DNA from: Ephemerocybe angulata | Lineage: Eukaryota; Basidiomycota; Agaricomycetes; Agaricales; Psathyrellaceae | Direction: 5' to 3' | DNA: 54,565 bases | Assembly (NCBI GenBank): GCA_013368325.1 | Contig: JAACJK010000079.1 | Location: forward strand, 1 to 54,565 | Shown: piece after piece, positions 32,990 through 44,889 of the stretch | How positions within the stretch are numbered: the first letter of the stretch is position 1 | Layout of the letters: every line of letters starts with the position of its first letter | Notes under the pieces: model-generated | Seen by the model: only the letters and a program-made list of their open reading frames with translations | Told to the model about the DNA's origin: nothing | The model's database searches: none | Program-made: the position numbers and the translations under genes

Positions 32990-34140
32990 ACCACCTCCGC
33001 AGTGTTTCTACAAGCAACGGCGCTAAGGGCGCCGTCTATCGGGCCTGCGATGTCTCTACAACCAACGGAAGGCGCGTCCTCGATCCTCCCATCACCGATG
33101 TTTCTGCCGACATTGGACGCTCATTATCCGGGCTGCATTCCCTCCATAAGCGCGCAACACCCTTACGCTGCTTCAGTAGATATAGGGCGCCGTCTATCGA
33201 GCCTGCGATGTCTCCACAACCAATGGTCGGTGCGTTCTCCATCCTCACTTCAGCAATGCATCTGTTGACATTGGGCGGCGGTTTCGCTGCTGCGTTCCCT
33301 CCACAACCGCGCGAAGCCCCGATGTTTCCACAACCAACGGAGGGCGCGTTCTGGATCCTCCTATCAGCAATGTTTCTGCCGACATTGGAGGCTCATTATC
33401 CGGGCTGCATTCCCTCCATAAGCGCGCGACGCCCTTATGCTGCTTCAGTAGACATAGGGCGCCCTCTATCGAGCCTGCGATGTCTCTACAACCAATGGTC
33501 GGTGCGTTCTCCATCCTCACTTCAGCAATGCATCTGCTGACATTGGGCGGCGGTTTCGCTGCTGCATTTCCTCCACAACCACGCGAAGCCCCGATGTTTC
33601 CACAACCAACGGAGGGTGCGTTCTGGATCCTCCTATCAGCAATGTTTCTGCCAACATTGGACGCGCATTACCCGGGCTGCATTCCCTCCATAAGCGCGCG
33701 ACGCCTTTACAGCGCTTCAGTAGACATAGGGCGCCGTCTATCGGTCCTGCGATGTCTCTACAACCAACGGAAGGTGCGTTCTCGATCCTCCTATCACCTA
33801 TGCTTCTCCTGACAATGGACGCTCATTTTCTGGGCTGCATTCCCTCCATAAGCGCGCGACGCATTTACAGCGCTTCAGTAGACATAGGGCGCCGTCTATC
33901 GGGCCTGCGATGTCTCTACAACCAACGGAAGGTGCGTTCTCGATTCTCCCATCACCGATGCCTCTCCTGACAATGGACGCTCATTTTCCGGGCTGCATTC
34001 CCTCCATAAGCGCGTGACGCCCTTACACTGCTTCAGTAGACATAGGGCGGCATCTATCGGGCCTGCGATGTCTCTACAACCAACGGAGGGTGCGTTCTCC
34101 ATCCTCCCATCGCCGATGCTTCTGCTGACATTGGACACTC
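32990..34140 (+). repeat. Tandem repeat array 1 (about 159-bp and 271-bp units)
   Basis: Units are marked by gatgtct(c)tacaaccaa(c/t)gg at 33049, 33208, 33479, 33750, 33908 and 34067. Spacings are 159, 271, 271, 158 and 159 bp; the 271-bp form is the 159-bp unit plus an extra 112 bp. Within a unit, a roughly 20-base core (TTCTG..GACATTGG-like) recurs about every 50 bases, so the array is hierarchical. Repeated peptides readable in it (for example LDAHYPGCIPSIS) are by-products of the repeat, not a gene. The array starts just after the retrotransposon. Confidence 0.85.
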
Positions 34141-34860
34141 CAGTTTTTCATTTGTGTCCCCTCCACAACATCGAATCCAACCAACTTTTTAAGAAAGCGC
34201 TGCCGGAGGTGGCAGCTCGCGAGATGGTTAGGTTTTCGACCCTGAGACCTATCAAGCGTCGGAGTCCTTGATATCGGCTGGGATGCAGGTCAACCGATGG
34301 ACGTTGACGCCACTTAGATGCAACCCCCGCTAATCGAGTTTCGCGGTTCTCCACCAATGGTACGGTGTCTTATCTGTGCGAGACCGTGGTAGTTTCCCTC
34401 ATAGTTTAACAAGCCCATCCGTGACGGCAAATGGAATGTTGTTGGGAAGAAGCTCTGCAGGACGACCGAAGGATGCCATTGGGGCGTGATCAATCTTGCA
34501 CCAACGAAGTTACACTCACAGCAAATCCAACAACATTGCATGGCCTTCCAAAAGTGTGCAACTGACCTAGGTAGGTAGCCATCGGGCTCCGTCGATTCTC
34601 AGCGCGAAGCCGATGTCTCTACAACCAACGGAGGGTGCGTCCTCAATCCTCCCATCAGCAATGCTTCTGCTGACATTGGATACTCCAGTTTCTCATTTGT
34701 ACCTCCTCCCCAATCGAACATCAGCCCTTCTATGCCTCTGGAGACATAGGTCCCTGAGTATTGAGCTTGCGTTCGTTCACCTCCGTGGATCGTCAGATCA
34801 CTGCTTCTGTAAACATAACTACTGGCCTCACAAATTGATAGGGCAGTTAAGCCACCATAA
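34141..34860. other. Spacer with an outlying copy of array 1
   Basis: 34150-34600 shows no gene and no repeat I can identify. At 34610-34700 a single diverged array-1 unit reappears (gatgtctctacaaccaacgg, then ctgctgacattggatactcc, matching 34100-34145), so the 460 bases between look like an insertion into the array. Confidence 0.5.
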
Positions 34861-34863
34861 ATG

Positions 34864-37511
34864 CTAGTCTATTTTCAAGATCTTCAGCCTATTCCATACA
34901 GAAAGGAAGACCTTTGTATATATAATAGCCCTCTTCTGTCCCATATAGCTGACCGATTTTCGAATCCTCCTAAGTGCTCCATTGCCGCATTCGGCCGCGC
35001 TCGAATTGATGTATTCGAGCTTGGTGTCCACATTCATATACTCGGATAGGAATGCTGCAGGGCTACATTTGCTGTGACCTGTGGCATGAAAGATGTCAAT
35101 GGCAAAGAGGGTATTTGCAAAAAACATAGGCTCGCGCAGCAAGCAGTAGGGACCCAAGGCGCATGCAAAGTCGTAGATGACGATTTTGGGAGCTGTCGGC
35201 CATCGAGTCACCATTGCTGAGAAGACATCGTCACGACCTTCGGCTTTGGGGATACAATGGAACCCGTAACAAATGCTGTGCGAACACCAGCATACCATGA
35301 TACCCCCAGTTAATCGTCGTTCTCCATATTGAGAGTAATACTTCCCGCATCGATCCCCACGTTGCTGGCCTGATGCCTGTTCTTCTTGGTTCTCTTTCAG
35401 TGACGGATAAAGCGGGCGATGCCGTATTATGGGCATGCTATAAAAGCAACCAGTCTGTCGAAATTTAGTCAGTTAGAGGTGAATGGGGGCGAGGGCAAAA
35501 GAGGATGTACCGTTATCCAATCCAGATGATCATTCGGGAGGATATGTATGTTGGGCGGTGGCAGCGGCGGTTCAACGATCAGTGCTTTGAGAGTAGCACG
35601 CGCCTTCTTTTCAATCCAGGTCATCACTCCCAAGAGATCAGCAAGATCTACGTCGCTGTGATTTATAACCTTGTTCAGGGAAGGTATGGGCCTCAGCTTA
35701 TAGGCCACGTTAACGTCTGGCTTCGCCACAAACTCCCTAAGCTTGAGCAGTGCCGTGTAGTTGACGAGTTGTAGCACAGATTCCTCGGCGGCGATCTATG
35801 TTGTCGTAAGCAGGGTCCACATGACCAGAGAATGGGCGTACCTGTCGGAACAAGTTCTTTATGACGGCAGGAGGTTTGTGCCCTGACCAAAAGGCTGCAC
35901 GGCCGTAATGCATCGTATATAGCTGCGCTAAGGCGGGACATTCCTTTCTCATGTCTTCAGTCACCGAGTCCACCTTCTCCAAGTAGTCTTCCACTAACAA
36001 AGCCTGTCGACGTCGGAGGTTCTCATTTGGATTGGTGGCGGGAAGTGGTGTCGGTCCTGCGTCTTCGAGAGTGCCTTCTGTTGCACCAGTTGCTTCAGTA
36101 GAGACCGCCACAGTTGATAGCGAGATCGCCGCGGAGTTAGCCTGCGGTTTCATGGGAGATAGCGAAGGGGTGGATGTCTCGGGGATGGCCTGTGCCCGCT
36201 TCGACGGAGTGTCGGGGTTTGACGCAGTACCACCCTTCTTCGCCTTGGGTTTGGCTCGCGATTTCTTCGAAGGAGATTTTGCGCCATCAACACCGCCTTC
36301 TTCTTCCCCATCCTCGATGCGGTCGGGATGCGTGGGCCGCTCCATCGTGGCTCGGAAACGCCGTCGTAATGTCGCCAGGGGCAAGAGTTGCTGCTTTGGT
36401 TTGTACTTTACGTTAGGGCGCCGAACGGAATCTGGCATCGTAAACGTTGGTGGGCGAAGTGAACCACTGAGATGCTTCCGGCCAAAGGCTAAGGTGATTC
36501 CATCCCAGATGACCGTCTCGGGTGATGGTCCGCAGACCGTACAGGACATGTCGTTGTCGAACTTCTGGAGGGAGACGTATGCGAACCATACGGCGCGAAA
36601 GAGGTCGTCGCCCATGAACTCTTTTCCAGAAAGGAGATAGCGTCTTGACAATTGCGTATACCAGGCGGTAAAGGGCGTCTCTGAGGAGGTAAAGCAGCTG
36701 GTGTATTCGTCAAGTAGCTCGTGGGAGACAAGGGCAGAATTGTTGAAATTGAATATGCCATGTGCGCGCAGATCAGGGCCGATTCGCTTTCGCCGGACGG
36801 AAGGACAAACGGGGCAGACTTGAACCTCAATCTCGACGTCATGAACCGTTAGCAGGGTGTACAACTTGCAACGCTTCGTTTTTTTCAGCCCATCCCTATT
36901 GAAGAAGGTCCGCGTTGTTCCACAGTTGCAGGAGGAATCGGCTTGAAGAGGGAATGGGCCATCTGGGGGTGTCCGGGCAGGAGGGGGATCGGAATTCCGA
37001 GGCCATTTATGGCTCGGGCACTTGTGCCCGGCGGCATCAGCGCCAAGAAATTCACGCATCCCAGGCATCGTGACTTTCACGTGATTTGTACGATTTTGGA
37101 AAGTGCCCCTATCCTGTGACAACCCAGTCATCGCTAACCCCACAGGCCTCATCCGCGTCTGATACTTCACACCAAATGGTTCAACATGCCCCTCCCGCCC
37201 CCTCTTAAACGCATGCGGATTCGCCACTGCCAACTCCCTTGCAACTCCCTCCACTCAACCTCCACTTATTCAATTCTCGCCGCGAAGTTCGAACCCCTCC
37301 TCCCGCCAAGACACCTGCCCCGTCCCAACAAGATTCCTATTCACCGGCCGTCGCAGCGCAACGGAGACATAGGGTGCCCGAATGCCTCGCGCACCTCCTC
37401 CGCGCCCCGTTCACGCATCCACCGATACACCGTCGTCTCGTACTCCCTACCCACAGCCATCCACTCCTTGACTTGTGCGATCTCCTCCACACAACGGCTC
37501 CCCCGGTGCTG
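34864..37511 (-). CDS. KDZ-family transposase with cysteine-cluster N-terminal domains
   Basis: Minus-strand exons: 37511-37345 (5' limit tentative), 37237-35842, 35795-35511, 35454-34864; junctions in phase. The second exon opens ELAVANPHAFKRG and contains a SCNCGTTRTFF / VCPVCPSVRRKRI cysteine cluster, FTAWYTQLSRRYLLSG, and CTVCGPSPETVIWDGITLAF. These resemble the CxC5 and CxC6 modules found with KDZ (Kyakuja-Dileera-Zisupton) transposases. The last exon has the KDZ-like catalytic region: GGIMVCWCSHSICYGFH, IYDFACALGPYCLLREPMFF, DIFHATGHSKCS and SSAAECGNGALRRIRKSVSYM (candidate acidic residues in YD, D.FH and AEC). KDZ enzymes move DNA transposons in mushrooms. Domain names are from memory of the family. 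The locus may extend upstream to 41562. Confidence 0.7.
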
Positions 37512-37859
37512 CTATCCTCGTCCCTCGTGTGATGCGAATTGGCGCCTCCAGTGTCAACGCGGATCGGGCCACAATGCGAAGGACCCCACTGGGCTCAAGT
37601 GTTTTGGGGATGGGAGAGAGGTGTGAGGAATGTGCAACGGGTGGAGGGAGGCGACTGTTTCCTGACTGGTACGTCGTCCTATACTCCATCCCATTGTCTA
37701 AGCTCATCTTTCGACTTTTATCCGCTGAAACCGAATCTGATCGCGAAAAACTACGCGGTGTCTCGGTATATCTCCCCCAGACGAAAATCTTCGCCGTCCT
37801 CGGCGTCGTAAGGTGGTCTCGATTGACTTGAAGTACGTTCAACGAGGTGCGTCACCGCC

Positions 37860-40170
37860 ACTGTTCTTGTCCGAACGCTCGGCTTAGACTTCTCGCATAA
37901 TGCGAGTTCTGAAAGGCTTTTCGGCTCGACTTCGCGCGCTTCAGCGTGTTCTGAATTCTTTTCAGGAACGTTGGGGTGCGTGGTGTCGCATTCGCGAATT
38001 CTTTACCACTCTGGTAAGTTTCGCACTTCATTCGGTGTGCTAACAAGATGTTTCTCAAGGTTCCTTTCGGAAATTCGAGACCAACGGCGCGGTACACCTC
38101 CTGGGTACAATTTACACCAGCCACCGACGACGACGACCTTGTACGAAGGTCTGGAACGGCGTATTCGATATAATGGGCCTCTCGGCCTTTGGATATTCGC
38201 AGCGACTGCCTGGAGGTCGTTCACAGCGTGCGAGACGTAGGAAGGTGGCCGAAGTGGATCGGGTTATGCCTGAGGGGTCTGCGCTCGCTCGTGAGTCTTG
38301 TAACTCCTCCGAGCCTTTTCTGACTCTCGAAGGAACTTCGTACTCGCTCATCGAGAGCGGCACGCACGGTCTCACAGGACGCTTCAAACGCTGAAGCCTG
38401 GGATACGACGATGCGCTGGTGCCGCGGGATGGTTTGGCGCGTACCTGCGGCGCAATGGGCCTCATACCATCATGGTATATGTCTCGATTCTGGTATCTTA
38501 AGTGCATAGCACCAAACTCTGACGCAGATACGCGCGCCGACGCTTCGGATGGACTGAGCAGGTCCTGTGCGAGGTTTGGTCGACCTCGGGGAACATGGGG
38601 ACAATCTGAGACGCTGGAACGACGGAGGACTTGCCCGTGCGCTTCGCCGCACGACTGGGTACGTCTCTTCCTTTCGTTCGACTCAATGATCTTTCAATTT
38701 CTCCAGTTCCAACTCCGGGCTGGCTTGCAGGGCATAATAAGCTCGCATGCGCAAGCCTACAACCGACGCCAAACGATGCTCGACGATTTCTCGAGCACCA
38801 CACTCGCGTTTCTCAACAAGGGTACGCACATGCGAACTTACTCGCTTTCTGGTGCGTTGTTTTTCGTTTTTATTTCGGCGCTGATCATTCTTTTAGACCA
38901 GAAACTCGGCCTCGAAGATCCCTGATATTCCAGACGGCCATAGGCGCATCCGAATCACTCGCATCTCGTCAACTTCCGACTGAGATGCACGAAAAATCGA
39001 CTCGTGGCGTACGCAGCCGTCAGAGGATGGAATGGGGAGTACAGTCCAGGTTTACGGACTCTCATGGGGTTTCTGCGCGACGTCTGCGCAATACGGTACG
39101 TTTCGAAGTCAACTTTCGACGTTCTGATATCCTTGACACAGGACATATCGGTCCTCGACCACCGAATGACCTCAAAAGTCACCGCCGGTTAGGCGTTCAC
39201 CTGGGGAAGAAGGGGTACATCGCGCACACTCTCTCGGCTGTCTGCGCACTTCGCAACGCGAACCCTCGATCTTCGAGATGCCTCGGACTCCGGGACTGGG
39301 CGCAGGGCAACTGCAAGGCAAAGTAAAGCCATTTCCAGTAGTACTGGATGTGTAGAGGCACAAAATAAATTTCTTGCGCTCTCGGGTACTACGTGGATAC
39401 ACGGCGCAGTGAGATTTTCGATGCACGGCACATCTTGGGGCCCGAAACAGGGTAAGGATCGTTGCGAGGCTCGAGGAGGACATGGTGACCGAGGTCGTCG
39501 CTTCCTCGAGCCTATCTGACGTTTCTTTTATCAGAGATTCGCCTTCTATACGCCAGAAAATGCTCTACAGCACTCCGATTGCGAGGATGCGCGCGCTGGG
39601 CAGAGTACAAACAATAGCACTCAAGTCAGACGCCCTTCGCGACTGCTTCTCCTGGTGCGGATCCGTCTACGACGGTGCTCGACCTCAAGCGACGATTATC
39701 GACGACTGGGGTCTGACGTGAGGTGGGTATGTTTCCCGGAGTTCGTGCAACTCAAGCCTGAACTCCGGGACTTCTCAAGTCGTTCGCGACGAGCTCGGTA
39801 GGTCTTTCACCGGACTCTAACTTCAACGGGTTTGCTCTGGGCAATTGCGAGTGTACGGGCTACGCGATGCCTTCTCCAGCCACTCAGGACGTCTGAATGC
39901 GGTACGCGGGGGCGATCGGAACCTTGACTCTGAGTCCGATGCAGATCTTGTATCTCAGTGAGATTCAGGCTGCCCTTGGGGCTAATCACAGTGCAAAGGC
40001 ACTGGAAGAGCTGGGGTTCGAGCTCTGTAACGATGGATTCGATCCTCATGGATCAGAGGGTTTATTCAGATAAGAATATCAACACCGCCATGCGCAAAGG
40101 CTACGCCGGTGTTCAGCCGGGTTCTGGCAACGACTGCCATGTGGTGATCCACGCCATCCACTTGTAGTCA
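37860..40170 (+). other. Putative multi-exon gene or gene relic of unknown function
   Basis: No single long ORF, but the + strand carries a series of intron-like segments. Examples: GTAAGT..GCTAAC..AAG (from 38012), GTATTC..TTCGCAG (from 38160), GTGAGT..CTGAC..AAG (from 38293), GTACGT..CTCCAG (from 38659), GTACGT..GACACAG (from 39098), GTAAGG..CTGAC..CAG (from 39453). Protein-like stretches between them include MRVLKGFSARLRALQR, DCLEVVHSVRDVGRWPKW, GWNGEYSPGLRTLMGFLRD and RRSEIFDARHILGPETG. I could not join all exons in one frame, and some candidate exons contain stops, so it may be decayed. It lies between two minus-strand parts of the KDZ locus. Product not recognised. Confidence 0.35.
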
Positions 40171-40223
40171 ATACAGATTTGTTACCAATGTCAGGATAAC
40201 TTCAAATGTGAATATACATTTAC

Positions 40224-41562
40224 CGACTTGGGCACAGTGATCCAGGGCCCATTAAGAAAGAAATGGCCTCGGAATAGCCGCGCGAAGCGACGGTCCACAG
40301 CCCACAAGTAGAGCTTGGGGTCGGACGGGATTCGCGCCCAGAACGGTGGATGTATTGGCAGATAGGATACTGTGGTACCGGGTCCGCGAGCTGAGGATAG
40401 ATCAGCGTCATCCCACAAGATAGTTCAGATCACAGGAACTGACCAAGTTCGCCTATAGAGAGTGAGTCGAGGCTTGAGTCTACAAAGTCCTCCAAATCTT
40501 CGATTTCATCTTCTGGGACGTCTGGGTACCGCTCTCTGGCCTTGTTTATATGATAGCATGATAGAAGTCCCGTGTCCTTGGAGCATTTCCAGGTCGATTC
40601 CGAACGGGAAAGGATATTACTGACGATCGCTCGGCCTTTGAGCTCGGAGGACGACATCGACTGAACGGAGTACAAGCTTTCCAAACGATGGCGTCCTAGG
40701 ATGCGGCGGGAGAAGAGCGTCGCTGCCGGGGGTGATGAGTCCATCGTTACAATGCTATTTCATTACTGAAGAGGTAAGTTAAGTAGCTTACCTGTCCTAT
40801 CCTTATCACCTGCAACATCCCTGTCCTCGGTTCCTTCGGCATTCTTCTCGAGAATGATACTCTCGACCTCATAGTCCTGAAAGTACCGCCTGTGCACACA
40901 GAGGTTGCGGTTAAGAGCTTTAGGGCAGGTGCACCCGGTGTCGAGCTGTCCTACATCGGAGGTTTGGAATCGCATATGATACCACGCATCCTTAGGTGGA
41001 GTCAATGTCAAGTATTAAAGCAAACTAAATCAGATACGACACTTACCGTGGTCTGCCTCTTGTTAGAATCCCATCCCTGAACAACGAATAGAGAGGTATG
41101 AAGGTGGCTATATCCCGCAACATGTGAGGTTACGGCGTCAACATAGTCTTCGAAGTCGTCGTCTTCGCCGATCCACCCAAGGTCTGGATCAATTACTTCC
41201 GAGCCGGCCCAAGAGCCGAAATCACCGTCGTCCGGCGCTTGGTCGGGCACAACGTCCGATATTGTCCCACCGTCCTCGATGCCACTGGCGCCCGTAGCTT
41301 GACTTGACGGCACCCCTTGTGTCCAAGCACCCTCATCATCCTCTTTGAAAGCCCCAGCGGTCTGCGATGATTGAGCAAGAACCTTCTTTACAACGCGCTT
41401 TCTAGGGCTCTTTGCCTCTTCGAAAATTCGCTGAGGTTTCGTTGGGGATGTCCAGTAAGAAGTTTCCGCCACGGCCTCCAGGAGCTCACTAGGGAACGAA
41501 TGCTGAGCCTCATCGTCAAGGTCATCTTCATCTTTACGCCTTCGTTTCTTTCTCGTGGCCAT
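40224..41562 (-). CDS. SWIM-type zinc finger protein, likely N-terminal part of a KDZ transposase
   Basis: Minus-strand exons: 41562-41047, 40990-40792, 40722-40444, 40390-40224, in phase. The start MATRKKRRRKDEDD is a strong nuclear-localisation-like sequence, followed by an acidic linker (DLGWIGEDDDFEDY). Exon 2 contains CTCPKALNRNLCVHRRYF, a CxC..CxH arrangement typical of SWIM zinc fingers. Exon 3 contains SSELKGRAIVSNIL and WKCSKD..LSCYHIN, resembling another cysteine cluster associated with KDZ transposases. Exon 4 (FWARIPSDPKLYLW) ends at a GTAAAT donor, and no convincing next exon follows. Given the same strand and matching domain logic, this is probably the 5' half of the transposase gene continued at 37511-34864, separated by inserted or lost sequence. 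As a stand-alone gene it would be truncated. Confidence 0.55.
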
Positions 41563-41631
41563 ATTGGTGAGCTAGAAAGCAATGCCTTGGGGTGGGGGTA
41601 AAAGTGTCGTGTGGGTTATGAGCCTTGTTTC

Positions 41632-41905
41632 CGATTCAGCGCTCAGCACCCATCGATCCAAATACATATTTGGGGCCTTAATCCGGTCCCATGCGAGGCA
41701 CATGGGTCACCGGCTGGCTTAGGCAAGTTATTTGCAATTCGGCACCCATCGTCTCCAAGTGGGGGTCTTAATCCAGTTTCATCAAGGCGCATGGGCTCAC
41801 CGTCGTGCTTAGCGCGTCATTTCCAATTCAGCACCCGGCGCGGGCCTCAATCCAATCTTATCAAGGCGCATGGGCTCACATGGGCTCACATGGGGAACGA
41901 TGATA
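41632..41905. repeat. Degenerate tandem repeat between divergent genes
   Basis: Three imperfect copies of about 90-97 bp begin at 41632, 41729 and 41819. They share ttccaattcagcacc, cttaatcca and tcaaggcgcatgggctcac. They lie in the shared upstream region of the minus gene starting at 41562 and the + gene starting at 42063. The last copy also has a short local repeat (atgggctcac x3). Confidence 0.75.
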
Positions 41906-42062
41906 CAAGGGAGAAGGCAGGAGTCATGTGGGATCGTTCCAGGGTCGTCTCATGGGCACCCGCTGTTTTCGCTCGAACCCCATCCCTCTCCATATAGCCT
42001 GGCACCGTTAGCCAACGACAACTCAACATCCCTCCCCTGCCCATCCTGTGGAGGGTAATATC

Positions 42063-43793
42063 ATGGCTCCTTCCAAACGTCAACAACCAACCAAAGAGCC
42101 GAAGCCCGCCAAAAAGCTTCACTGCCGTCGATGTGATGGTAGCCCACTCCTGACTGAGTGTGCTCACAGCCGCAAGGCTCAAGCAGGTGTACGTTTTGCA
42201 TTCGCGTACGGGATATCTCTCTAAAGGCTATCAATAGCCTCCCCCGCTGGTCAGAACCCAGTCATCGATCCAACACTCGCTGTCCAACAAGGTCCAGCAC
42301 TCGCAGCTCAACAAGGTGCGCCCCGTGCACATTAAATATCTCATCATCAATTTATACCTTCCCTCGTAGTGCCGATGTACCCTCAATTTCAATTTGGACA
42401 AAGTAAGTTAGAATTAGGTTGTTCTCGTTGTCCTTTGCTGATCCATCAAACCTCTCTCAGTGAACCCGTACGCCTTCAACTTCAACCCACCCTCAGCAAC
42501 TCCTGCTGGAGTTCAGAGCTACCCCCCTGGAACTCCAAGTGCTCCGGTGTATCAGTTCCCTCCCGGGTGTAAGTTGCTCTTCCTTCGCGAATCGCGGACG
42601 GCGTGCACATTCTAACATCCCAATCAGATACCCCAATGTCGCACCCCTGGCTCTTCAACCCCGCCTCCTATGGGCTTGCGGGACCCGCGCCTCCGTCTGC
42701 TACTGCACCGCCTGCCGGAACTGACCAGTCTCCTTCAACCGTCGGTGGTGCGCCTCTGACGGCCCAGAGTAACGCCTACAACGTCGATCTCTCCCTTCTG
42801 GACGACGATATTCCAGCCCCCGTCCCTGCGACACAGGATATTACAGCCCCCGTCCCTGCGACACAGGCTGGGCTCATGCCCTCCGCATGTGCTGTGCCAG
42901 AGCCCGCCGGCGCAGTCCCACTCCCGGATGGCGAACTTGAAACCTCTGATGTAACATCACAGCCCGCACCCTCTGTAACGACTAGTCCCACGCCTCTCGT
43001 TGACGACCATGTGGACTCTGTGTCCCAGCATGGGCAAAAGCGCCCCCGCGAGGATTCGACGAACAGTTCCCCCGCACCCGCCTCCAAGAAACGGGCCTAT
43101 GCATCCGGTGCGAAGCCAATCTTCGACTGGATTGAGGGAGTGGGTCGCGGTGCCCGGAACTGGCGTGCGTCCCCTTCTTTTTTTCTGTCGATCATGCTGA
43201 CCTGTTTCATCCCTGTCTTTAGGTTTGGCCCGTAAGCGCCCATTGCTCCCGGAAATTGTGGATAACGCCCGCGCGACGAAGTGTTATTCCGGTTGGGTCC
43301 ATGACCTCATGTCCCGCGTTCGTACCGTTCCTATCATTGCACCCTTAATTTCATGAGCTAATAAGGAACCTAGTGCGAGAGCATCTCCATTCGATCAGGT
43401 TGCTGGATGTATGTTGCCGTGCAGCATCCATCTGCTCGGACTCCCTTCACGCATTATTCGTCCCCAAAGCTCCGTGCTGAAGCTCCGGCTGCGCTCGCGT
43501 CCTTTCATAAGGATGTTAGCATGACAATGACCAGTCTAGTCCGCGCTGACCGTAAGGCCAAGGTTGAATCTATCGTTGAGGCGTTGAGAAACAAGGCTCG
43601 AGCGGAGGCCGCTGAAGCCAAGACAGCTGCCACGGAGCAAAAGCTGGCACTGGCGAACGAGAGGTTGGAGGAGCTGGAAAGAAGGCTGGAATCGTTGACT
43701 GTCATCACGGAGGAGAACGAACTGTACCCGCCCGAGGACGAGCCGGAGGAGGATGACGAAGAGGAGTTCTCTGAAACTGAAGAACCCCTGTAG
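42063..43793 (+). CDS. Proline-rich protein with N-terminal zinc knuckle and C-terminal coiled coil
   Basis: Seven exons: 42063-42186, 42238-42315, 42370-42402, 42461-42568, 42628-43164, 43223-43326, 43374-43793, in phase, 467 residues. The N-terminus is basic with a possible zinc-binding cluster (CRRCDGSPLLTECAH). The middle is proline/glutamine/alanine-rich with a direct repeat (APVPATQD..APVPATQA). A bipartite basic motif (KRPREDS..SKKRAY) suggests nuclear location. Then come a conserved-looking KPIFDWIEGVGR block, HPSARTPFTHYSSPKLR, an alanine/glutamate/lysine coiled coil, and an acidic tail (PEEDDEEEFSETEE). The sixth intron needs a GTTCCT donor, the weakest point of the model. Function not recognised; the layout (short N-terminal exons, proline-rich centre, acidic tail) resembles the gene at 47592. 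Confidence 0.6.
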
Positions 43794-44016
43794 CCACCCT
43801 CCATTACCTCAATACCTTTTTCCTGTCACCATCGAAATGATATCTTTTATCCTTTGCCCTTCATTCGATATTTGAGTTACTCTGTCTATAATCACATAAG
43901 TATCGTATTGATAAAGTCACGCTCGACGTCAGTTAATACCTTCCTGGTAGCTCAGAACGGAGTTCAACAGAAAGAGAAGGAGTATAACATCCCTTGGATG
44001 TCAACTTGCATGCCAT
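43794..44016. other. Convergent 3' intergenic region
   Basis: Short T/A-rich stretch between the stop codons of two genes facing each other; no gene seen. Confidence 0.4.
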
Positions 44017-44889
44017 TCAATCTAACAAATGTGAGCTCTGATAGTACAGGTCACCCTCGCTATACAAATCAATAAATTCGTCGTGCCCACGGAACCTGGC
44101 CATGTCCTCCAAGTCCTGAATCATCTCCACAGCTTGGTCTATTTTGGCACCCAGCGCTTCGAGCTCACCAAGTTGAGCTGCTGCTCCCACCTCCAATGAG
44201 ATATCTTGCTCATGGGCGTAAACACCTTCTCGAAGCCGGATTAGGCACGGCAAGACCAATACAAGGTCCTCGACCGCACCACTCTCGATGTACCGAGCTG
44301 AAATATCCTCCAGGAACTCGTGAAGCGACCTATTTTCCAGCATGTCCTTGTAGGATGTGAGGAGAAATTTGGTATGCCCTTCCCAGATGTCCCTCGGAGG
44401 CCGGCGGCTAACCACTGCAGTGCTAAGAAACACAGTTCCTATGAGGTATGGAATGGCATTTGTCGCTCGTTTAACACACCTTAAATCACTCGCCGGTTTC
44501 GATTGTTTGCTACTACTGCCTTCATTCTTTGGGGCAGATTTCCTTCTAGAAATGTACACCCATTTTTGAGAGCGCATCCATGTATACAATCAATGAAGTA
44601 CGCACCGCTGATACGACCGATTGCTTTTCTGACGATTGTCGTACTTGCGCTCCTCGTCAGATTTAACAACTTTTACTTTCTCATGCTTCGAAGGATCGTT
44701 ACGCCTTTTGGCTGCATATTTCTGCTTCCTGGAAATGGAGATGTTCTCCCGGAATCTGCAATAAAGTCAGTTGGACGGCGTAAGTGGTACAAGGATGCCG
44801 GGCCCTAACCGTTCATAGTACTTCCTGCTTCGTTCGCATGCAGCGGCCTTTTTCTCCTCCTCCGTTTTATAGAGAACAGGGCGCCCCAT
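44017..44889 (-). CDS. Basidiomycete-specific MGRP-type basic protein
   Basis: Three exons on the minus strand: 44889-44810, 44755-44606, 44545-44017, in phase, 252 residues. The opening MGRPVLYKTEEEKK with a following YYERFREN..RKQKYAAKRR is typical of a large family of uncharacterised proteins in mushroom genomes. The first third is strongly basic (KHEKVKVVK.., RSYQRRKSAPK), suggesting nucleic-acid or nuclear binding. The C-terminal two thirds look like an acidic helical domain (WEGHTKFLLTSYKDML.., LEVGAAAQLGELEALGAKI.., MIQDLEDMARF). I know of no assigned function. A GTGTGT..CATAG segment near 44450-44490 resembles an intron, but splicing it would break the frame, so it was kept as exon. 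Confidence 0.7.

Noticed and set aside
33049..34087. Possible CRISPR-like array
   Set aside because: Units are diverged, the spacing is irregular (159/271 bp), there are no unique spacers of constant length, and the sequence is eukaryotic.
32959..34138. Several ORFs with repeated peptides such as LDAHYPGCIPSIS
   Set aside because: They arise from the tandem repeat, shift frame between units and have no conserved start.
36032..36640. 202-codon + strand ORF
   Set aside because: Antisense of the KDZ transposase exon that carries the cysteine-cluster motifs.
44440..44490. Possible second intron in the MGRP-type gene
   Set aside because: Removing it (41 nt) shifts the frame and gives an early stop, whereas the unspliced reading stays open.
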